A stretch of DNA of 64,000 bases from an uncultured Muribaculaceae bacterium (lineage in GTDB: Bacteria; Bacteroidota; Bacteroidia; Bacteroidales; Muribaculaceae). Shown piece after piece: positions 58,743-64,000 of this stretch. The notes below the pieces were generated by a model. That model saw only the letters and a list, made by a program, of their open reading frames with translations. It had not been told where the DNA came from and made no database searches. The stretch's first letter is position 1; every line of letters starts with the position of its first letter. The position numbers and the translations under genes were made by a program. Location of the stretch: the NCBI GenBank assembly GCA_910586455.1, contig CAJUHX010000003.1:1-64000 (forward strand), given 5' to 3'.

Positions 58743-59225
58743 ATGAAACTGAAAACCATTATGGCCATAGGCGCGCTGGCAGTGCTGCCCCTGACCGCCG
58801 CCGCACAACTGCCCCAGGGCGGCCCCGGCATAGCAGTGGCCGGCTCTGTATCTCCCACCGAACTGCCTAAGAAAGCGCAGGAATTTCTGTCGAAGTATTA
58901 TCCGCAGCAGCAGTGCGCGTCGCTGATGAAAGACTTCACCGACAACGAATATGAACTCCGCATGACCGACGGAACCGAAATAACATTCTTCGCCGATGGC
59001 CGCATCGACGAAATAGAGGCTCCGAAAGGAGGCATACTGCCACTGAAAGTAATAAAGGCACTGCTGCCCGAAAAGAGCTTCCGGCACCTCAACGACAACA
59101 GCTATCTGGGCATGGTCAACGAAATCGACTACAAGGCAAACGGCTACAAAGTATCGCTGAAGACCAACGCACCCGACGACATCACCTACTCCCTCGCCGG
59201 CGATGTGGTGGAAATCGACTACTGA
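58743..59225 (+). CDS. PepSY-like secreted protein
   Basis: 160 residues with signal peptide MKLKTIMAIGALAVLPLTAAAQ. Two PepSY-like segments (FTDNEYELRMTDGTEITFFA and INEIDYKANGYKVSLKTNAP in approximate positions) match the DUF2874/PepSY-like family of periplasmic proteins. It is probably an inhibitor or binding protein of the periplasm; no catalytic residues. Confidence 0.8.
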   Translation: MKLKTIMAIGALAVLPLTAAAQLPQGGPGIAVAGSVSPTELPKKAQEFLSKYYPQQQCASLMKDFTDNEYELRMTDGTEITFFADGRIDEIEAPKGGILPLKVIKALLPEKSFRHLNDNSYLGMVNEIDYKANGYKVSLKTNAPDDITYSLAGDVVEIDY

Positions 59226-59235
59226 TAGCCTCTTA

Positions 59236-59266
59236 TTGCAAATACCGATAAAAAACACTAACTTTG
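59236..59266 (+). promoter_or_regulatory. Promoter of hisS
   Basis: TTG (59236-59238), a 20-bp spacer and TAACTTTG (59259-59266). The last four bases are the start of the 38-bp palindrome that follows. Confidence 0.7.
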
Positions 59267-59300
59267 CAGCCGGAACGGTACGTACCGTTCCGGCTGCAAA
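59263..59300. repeat. Perfect 38-bp palindrome at the hisS promoter and leader
   Basis: Arms of 19 bp (from TTTGCAGCC inwards to GGTAC) with no spacer, centred between 59281 and 59282. It spans the last half of the -7 box, the predicted start site and the first part of the leader. As RNA it would fold into a hairpin at the very 5' end; as DNA it is a possible operator. Confidence 0.85.
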
Positions 59301-59319
59301 TTCATACACCTACCACACA

Positions 59320-60690
59320 ATGGCACAGAAACCTTCAATACCCAAAGGCACGCGCGATTTCACTGCCGAGGAAATGGCGCGCCGCAACTATATCTTCGAC
59401 ACTATCCGCGATGTGTTCCGCCTCTACGGCTATCGCCAGATTGAAACTCCGGCAATGGAAAACCTATGCACCCTGATGGGCAAATACGGCGAAGAGGGCG
59501 ACAAACTCCTGTTCAAAGTACTCAACTCGGGCGACTTCCTGCGCGGAGTGAACCATCAGCTTATCGAAGCCGAAAATTGCCCGCGCCTGGCAGCACAGAT
59601 TTGCGAGAAGGGTCTGCGCTACGACCTTACCGTGCCTTTCGCCCGCTTTGTGGTACAGCACCGCAACGAACTGCAGTTCCCATTCCGCCGCTTCCAGATT
59701 CAGCCTGTATGGCGTGCCGACCGACCCCAGAAAGGACGCTACCGCGAGTTCTACCAGTGCGACGCTGACGTAGTTGGCTCCGACTCGCTGCTCAACGAAG
59801 TGGAATTGCTGCAGATGATTGACGAGGTATTCGCCCGCCTGGGCATACGCATTGCCATCAAGCTCAACAACCGCAAGGTTCTGGCAGGAATTGCCGAGCT
59901 GATAGGCGAGCCCGACAAACTCATCGACATCACCGTGGCTATTGACAAAATCGACAAAATAGGCATCGACAAGGTTAACGACGAACTGGCCGAACACGGC
60001 CTCAAGCCCGAAGCCATTGCCGCGCTGCGCCCCATACTCGAAATAAGCGGTTCGCTGCAGGAGCGCCTCGCAGCTCTGGCCGACCTGCTGGCCGGCAGCG
60101 AAACCGGCAACAAGGGTGTGGACGAACTGCGCACAGTATGCGACGCCGTAACCACGCTGGGCCTCCGCGCCGAACTCGACCTCGACGTAAGCCTTGCACG
60201 CGGACTCAACTACTACACCGGCACTATTATAGAGGTGAAAGCCCTCGACGTGGCCATCGGATCCATTACCGGCGGCGGACGCTACGACAACCTCACAGGC
60301 ATATTCGGCCTGCCGGGCGTGTCGGGTGTAGGAATCTCGTTCGGCGCCGACCGTATCTACGACGTTCTCAATACCCTCGGACTCTATCCCGAGTCGACCG
60401 CCGGGAGCACTAAGGTGATGTTTGCCAACTTCGGCACCGCCGAGGCCGCCGCATCGCTGCAGTTAGTTCAGAAACTGCGCGCTGCCGGAATACCCGCCGA
60501 ACTATACCCCGACCAGGCCAAACTGAAAAAACAGTTCGGCTACGCCGACGCTCTGGCCATACCATACGTGGCCATTATAGGCGAAAGCGAACTGGCCGAA
60601 AAGCGCCTTACGCTCAAAAACATGGCTTCCGGCGAACAGATGTCGGTGGCTTTCGACGACATTGTATCTACCCTAACCAACTTAAAATGA
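59320..60690 (+). CDS. hisS: Histidyl-tRNA synthetase
   Basis: 456 residues from ATG 59320 (MAQKPSIPKGTRDFTAEEMA). Class II motifs: motif 1 (RRNYIFDTIRDVFRLYGYRQ), motif 2 (RFQIQPVWRADRPQKGRYREF) and HisRS signatures LARGLNYYTGTIIE and GGGRYDNLTG. It charges tRNA-His. It overlaps the downstream LysM gene by ATGA. The extended frame upstream overlaps the palindrome and is not used. Confidence 0.96.
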   Translation: MAQKPSIPKGTRDFTAEEMARRNYIFDTIRDVFRLYGYRQIETPAMENLCTLMGKYGEEGDKLLFKVLNSGDFLRGVNHQLIEAENCPRLAAQICEKGLRYDLTVPFARFVVQHRNELQFPFRRFQIQPVWRADRPQKGRYREFYQCDADVVGSDSLLNEVELLQMIDEVFARLGIRIAIKLNNRKVLAGIAELIGEPDKLIDITVAIDKIDKIGIDKVNDELAEHGLKPEAIAALRPILEISGSLQERLAALADLLAGSETGNKGVDELRTVCDAVTTLGLRAELDLDVSLARGLNYYTGTIIEVKALDVAIGSITGGGRYDNLTGIFGLPGVSGVGISFGADRIYDVLNTLGLYPESTAGSTKVMFANFGTAEAAASLQLVQKLRAAGIPAELYPDQAKLKKQFGYADALAIPYVAIIGESELAEKRLTLKNMASGEQMSVAFDDIVSTLTNLK

Positions 60691-62333
60691 GCTTTAGAAA
60701 ATTCATCGGCTTCTGTCTGATCGCCGTAGCCTCTCTGACAGCTTCCGCACGCATCGAACTGCCTGTGACGCAGGTAAACGGCCAGGCATGCTACTGCTAC
60801 ACTGTAGAGAAAAAACAGACCCTGTACAGCGTGGCTGACAAACTCGGCCTCACACGCGACCAGATTGTGAAATACAATCCGGCGGCAGCCGACGGCGTAA
60901 AGAACGGTCAGGTGCTGTACTTCCCCGTCAATGAATTTCCCGACCTGGGCGACTCCGACAAGACCGTGGCCCTCCAGACCGGCACTTACACCGTAAAAAA
61001 AGGCGACTCATTCTACGGAATCTGCTATAAACTCGGTGTGACCAGCGACGCCCTGTTAGCCGCCAACCCGTCGATTGCGGCAGGCGTTAAGGTGGGCCAG
61101 GTACTGAAGGTGCCATCGCAGGCAATAGAGAAGCAGGCTGAAGAACAGGCGCGCGAAGAGGCCGCCAAAGACCCCGGCGAGCGTCTGGTGTCGCTCACTC
61201 CGGTAGTACCGGTAGTGGAAACAATAACGCCGGACGACTCCGTGGCTATCGAAAAAACCGCAAACATTGTGGTGATGCTGCCTTTTATGCTCAACCAATC
61301 CGAGCCCGACAAACACGCCATGAACGCTACCGACTTCTATAAAGGCATGTTAATGGCAGCCGACTCGCTGAGCAATCGGCCGGGCCGAGTGAACATCTAT
61401 ACTTTCGATACCGAAGGCTCAACCGAGCGTGTGCGTAACTTCTGCCGGACCGATACTTTCCGCAACGCCGCGGTAGTCATTGGCCCCGACGACCTCACTC
61501 AGCTCAATATCATAGGCTCGCACGCCGTGAGCGACGACCTGTACGTGTACAACGCCTTTGTGGTGCGCGACAGCAGCTACCTCTATAACCCGCGAATGTT
61601 ACAGAGCTACATACCCAGCGACATAATGCTGGACAAGGCTGCCAATGCCGTCCGCGACATCTTTCCGGGCGCCACCCCGGTGGTACTGCGCCGCGACGGC
61701 GGACGCGACGACAAGGCGGACTTCATAAAACGCCTCACCGCACTGTACGCCGACACTGACACCCCTGTAACCACAATAGAATTTACCGACGCCCTTACAG
61801 CCGCCGACCTGAGCCGGCTGTCCTCCGGAAACAACTATGTGCTGATACCTACAAGCGGTTCGCTGGCCGAGTTCAACAAACTGTCGGGCGGAGTACTCGA
61901 GGCACAGGAAGAAGCCTTAGGCGGCTCGACATACGCCCTGTTCGGCTATCCCGACTGGACCAGCTTCCGCGGCCCCAACCGCGACATGCTGCACCGCCTG
62001 GGCGCCACCATCTATACCCGCTTCTACTACGACCCCTTCTCGCCCGAAGTAAAGCAGCTCGAAGCCCGTTACAACACCGACTTCGGCGGCGCCATGGTCG
62101 ACGCAGTGCCCTCGCCCGCCCTGCTGGGCTTCGACACCGCATGGTTCCTGATCAACGACCTGCGCCGCGGCGGCAGCGAATATGTGCCAGAGAATACAGC
62201 ATGGTACGGCGCACAGTCGAGCTTCCACTTTGTGAAGGCCGACTCTGCCGACCCCGAATCGGGCTACTATAACGACGAACTCTACATAATCCGTTTCTCG
62301 ATAGATGGCATCCATACCGACCGCCTGCAGTAA
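60687..62333 (+). CDS. LysM domains fused to periplasmic-binding-protein-like domain
   Basis: 548 residues with signal peptide MSFRKFIGFCLIAVASLTASA. Two LysM repeats (YTVEKKQTLYSVADKLGL and YTVKKGDSFYGICYKLGV, about 35-145) bind peptidoglycan. After a charged linker comes a domain of the type I periplasmic-binding-protein fold (NIVVMLPFMLNQSEPDKHAM to the end), as in amino-acid or LppC-like proteins. The start overlaps the hisS stop, an unusual coupling of a tRNA synthetase to an envelope gene. Likely role: wall-associated sensing or assembly. Confidence 0.82.
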   Translation: MSFRKFIGFCLIAVASLTASARIELPVTQVNGQACYCYTVEKKQTLYSVADKLGLTRDQIVKYNPAAADGVKNGQVLYFPVNEFPDLGDSDKTVALQTGTYTVKKGDSFYGICYKLGVTSDALLAANPSIAAGVKVGQVLKVPSQAIEKQAEEQAREEAAKDPGERLVSLTPVVPVVETITPDDSVAIEKTANIVVMLPFMLNQSEPDKHAMNATDFYKGMLMAADSLSNRPGRVNIYTFDTEGSTERVRNFCRTDTFRNAAVVIGPDDLTQLNIIGSHAVSDDLYVYNAFVVRDSSYLYNPRMLQSYIPSDIMLDKAANAVRDIFPGATPVVLRRDGGRDDKADFIKRLTALYADTDTPVTTIEFTDALTAADLSRLSSGNNYVLIPTSGSLAEFNKLSGGVLEAQEEALGGSTYALFGYPDWTSFRGPNRDMLHRLGATIYTRFYYDPFSPEVKQLEARYNTDFGGAMVDAVPSPALLGFDTAWFLINDLRRGGSEYVPENTAWYGAQSSFHFVKADSADPESGYYNDELYIIRFSIDGIHTDRLQ

Positions 62334-63027
62334 GCTGCTGCTGTGCCTGACGCTGCTGTCGGCCTGCGCAGGCATCGCCTCGGCTGAAACCCACTACAAA
62401 CCAAGGATATCGCTGGGCGGACGCGCCGGCGTGTCGATGTCGCGCATATCGCTCTCGCCATCGGTGCGCCAGAACTGGCTGACGGGCAGCGCCGGCTCGC
62501 TGACATTCCGCTATACCGAGGAGAAAATCTTCGGCCTCATAGCCGAACTTGGCTGGAGCCAGCGCGGCTGGAGCGAGAACTTCTCCGACCCAAACAGCAA
62601 AGTCAAGAATCCGCTGGAGTACAAACGCTCCATTACCTACATAAGCCTGCCGGTAATGACACACGTGTACTTTGGTACCCGCCGCATGAAGTTCTTCTTC
62701 AACGCCGGCCCTGAAGTAAGCTACATGCTTACAAGCGGCATTACGAGCAATTTCGACTACCACAACCCGAGTTCGTCGGCGCACTGGCCCGATCGGGCAC
62801 GCATGACCGAGCAACTGACAATGGACATCAGCAACCGCTTCGACTACGGCATCACCGCCGGTCTGGGCGGCGAGTTCTACCTCAATCCGCGTCACTCGGT
62901 CAACATCGAGGCCCGCTTCTATTATGGCCTCGGCAATATATTCCCGGCCAAAGTCAGCGACACTTTCAGTGCATCACGCTGCATGAACCTCGAACTCACA
63001 CTGGGCTACTGGTTCCGCCTTAAGTAA
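62305..63027 (+). CDS. Outer-membrane barrel protein, PorT-like
   Basis: 240 residues. The signal peptide MASIPTACSKLLLCLTLLSACAG is long; the gene starts 29 bp before the end of the preceding one. The mature part has an OmpA/PorT-type strand pattern (KPRISLGGRAGVSMSRISLS, FGLIAELGWSQRGW, FFNAGPEVSYMLTSG) ending in LTLGYWFRLK. It is probably a small outer-membrane barrel encoded in the same operon as hisS and the LysM protein. Confidence 0.8.
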   Translation: MASIPTACSKLLLCLTLLSACAGIASAETHYKPRISLGGRAGVSMSRISLSPSVRQNWLTGSAGSLTFRYTEEKIFGLIAELGWSQRGWSENFSDPNSKVKNPLEYKRSITYISLPVMTHVYFGTRRMKFFFNAGPEVSYMLTSGITSNFDYHNPSSSAHWPDRARMTEQLTMDISNRFDYGITAGLGGEFYLNPRHSVNIEARFYYGLGNIFPAKVSDTFSASRCMNLELTLGYWFRLK

Positions 63028-63036
63028 CAAAACAAA

Positions 63037-63089
63037 CGGGTGTTTCATAACTATCAGCCACGATGTAGCTGATAGTTATGAAACACCCG
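63037..63089. terminator. 22-bp perfect inverted repeat in a convergent gap
   Basis: Arms 63037-63058 and 63068-63089 (starting CGGGTGTTTC) are perfectly complementary around a 9-nt spacer. It lies between the barrel gene and the minus-strand DUF3332 gene. No T run follows, but the stem is long enough to act as a two-way terminator. Confidence 0.6.
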
Positions 63090-63111
63090 CAAGTGTTATG
63101 TCGGCCAGAAA

Positions 63112-63657
63112 TCAGCGCATGGCGAAGCAGCTGCCGCTGACTGCCTGCTGATAAGCATAGAGGCCGGCATCGCTCAGCTCCACGGTCTTGTAGCTGCCGT
63201 CGGGCTGAGGCAGGCTCACGTGAGTGTCGTCGACAAAGGTGAAGATGGTATGACTCTCACCACCAATGTTGTAGCTCCAGCTGTTGTCGTCGGCATTGAA
63301 GTCGAGGCGCACTACCGAACCGTCGGTTTCCGAGGTGATAGTATATCCCTTGCCGTCGCATTCAACCAGGTAACGGCCTTCCTGACCTTCGATTACCTTC
63401 TTGCCTTTGGCCACAGGGTTACCACCGCTCCAGAACTCTATAGAGTTGAGAACCAGCAAGTCGGCCAGCGACGATACCTCGTAAACGGGCAGAACCCAGA
63501 ATGCGAAGAATACCAGTTCGTTGACGAACTTGTTGCCTACAGTCTTGTTCCAGGCCAGAAGCTTGTTGGTCAGCGAGAAGCTGCCTATACACGAGCTGAA
63601 GAGCATCGAGCCTCCCAGAAGACACACGATTGCCACGCTTAAATAAGTTTTCTTCAT
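63112..63657 (-). CDS. DUF3332 family lipoprotein
   Basis: 181 residues with lipobox FSSC (Cys23). The first third is hydrophobic (KFVNELVFFAFWVLPVYEVS); the rest is a beta-rich periplasmic domain (GRYLVECDGKGYTITSETDG). Matches the DUF3332 family by the WNKTVGNKFVNELV signature. It lies after the transglycosylase gene in the same direction. Function unknown. Confidence 0.8.
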   Translation of the reverse strand: MKKTYLSVAIVCLLGGSMLFSSCIGSFSLTNKLLAWNKTVGNKFVNELVFFAFWVLPVYEVSSLADLLVLNSIEFWSGGNPVAKGKKVIEGQEGRYLVECDGKGYTITSETDGSVVRLDFNADDNSWSYNIGGESHTIFTFVDDTHVSLPQPDGSYKTVELSDAGLYAYQQAVSGSCFAMR

Positions 63658-63698
63658 ATTGTTCAGAATTAATAAGGTGATTGAAAAATTGAATTGAA

Positions 63699-64000
63699 TT
63701 ATAGAGGAATTACGCGCTTGGCATGCTCGTAGAAGTTCATAATCTGCTTTACGTAGCTGACGGTTTCCGAACCGCGGGCATAGCCATAGCGTACCACATC
63801 GTCGTTATAATACTTTTTCTGCATCTTCATCAACAGTGCTTTAGCCACATTGTCGTCCCACACCTTGGGGTTCATGCCGTACTTCTCGGCCAGACGTATG
63901 GCGTCGAGCACATGGCCCAGACCACAATTGTAGGCCGCAAGCACAAACTTTATCCGCTCCTTGTCTTCGGGCACCTGCTTGCGCAGTTGCCTGTCGAGGT
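63699..64000 (-). CDS. Lytic transglycosylase C-terminal part (MltF-like), cut by right edge
   Basis: The frame is open to the window edge (reading LDRQLRKQV before PEDKERIKF), so the N-terminus is missing; the GTG at 63974 is internal. About 100 residues are visible. FVLAAYNCGLGHVLDAIRLA is the conserved SLT-domain segment around the active-site cleft, and YVKQIMNFYEHAKRV the end. It cuts peptidoglycan glycan strands to anhydro-muropeptides. The length and the SLT type suggest an MltF- or Slt-like protein, but the rest must be read from the neighbouring sequence. Confidence 0.85.
   Translation of the reverse strand, partial: LDRQLRKQVPEDKERIKFVLAAYNCGLGHVLDAIRLAEKYGMNPKVWDDNVAKALLMKMQKKYYNDDVVRYGYARGSETVSYVKQIMNFYEHAKRVIPL

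Noticed and set aside
59203..59319. Upstream extension of hisS
   Set aside because: It covers the promoter and palindrome and lacks the conserved N-terminus.

Overview
The window is chromosomal DNA from a member of the Bacteroidales, most like the gut family Muribaculaceae. That family-level placement is inference. It rests on Bacteroidetes-type promoters (TTG about 19-20 bp upstream of TAnnTTTG) before many genes, absence of usable Shine-Dalgarno sequences, several lipoproteins, paired ECF sigma/membrane-protein operons, a NagB/PIG-L fusion, long-form IspG, GIN-domain lipoproteins and a C-terminal sorting-like tail on one secreted protein. No rRNA, CRISPR array or complete IS element was seen.

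Region 1 (1-6371) is the right end of a prophage or phage-like element: a tape-measure gene open at the left edge, a small lipoprotein gene with its own promoter and hairpin (a moron candidate), a large tail protein, and a convergent tyrosine recombinase. The recombinase abuts the 3' end of tRNA-Ser(GGA) at 6372-6459, the likely attachment target. Phased 10-bp repeats and clustered ACTTGCGCA motifs lie just upstream of the recombinase.

Region 2 (6578-22934) is mostly envelope sensing and housekeeping: pnp, an orphan periplasmic-sensor histidine kinase, an ECF sigma operon ending in two paralogous outer-membrane barrels, asd, a CPA2 antiporter with a stress-protein-like tail, a second ECF sigma/Spy-like operon, a divergent TonB-dependent receptor and a lipoprotein.

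Region 3 (22969-42691) is a nearly continuous plus-strand run: the NagB/PIG-L fusion; an isolated amidase plus a lipoprotein with a C-terminal membrane helix (a phage-style endolysin/unimolecular-spanin pair); then phoH, purC, ubiE, secreted proteins, mtnN, an AlbA_2 protein, rpoN, a PAP2-like protein, purE, ispG, an M16 peptidase, dusB, two GIN-domain proteins and a polysaccharide flippase. Many of these genes overlap by ATGA or similar.

Region 4 (42700-55718) is mostly minus strand: an OmpA-like lipoprotein with NeuD- and NeuB-like enzymes; galE with a small helical protein; a U32 peptidase, PHP phosphatase and FloA cluster; a PD40-like protein; and a VOC protein overlapping alaS. An EamA transporter runs the other way. 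Region 5 (55997-64000) holds a secreted protein, an M23 peptidase and MerR regulator, a PepSY-like protein, hisS followed by a LysM/periplasmic-binding fusion and a barrel protein, then a minus-strand DUF3332 lipoprotein and the C-terminus of a lytic transglycosylase cut by the right edge.

The most notable signals are the isolated amidase/u-spanin pair, a perfect 38-bp palindrome starting inside the hisS promoter, three genes whose start codon lies exactly 4 nt after the TAnnTTTG box (candidate leaderless mRNAs), the lipoprotein moron, and the substituted catalytic positions of the NagB domain.
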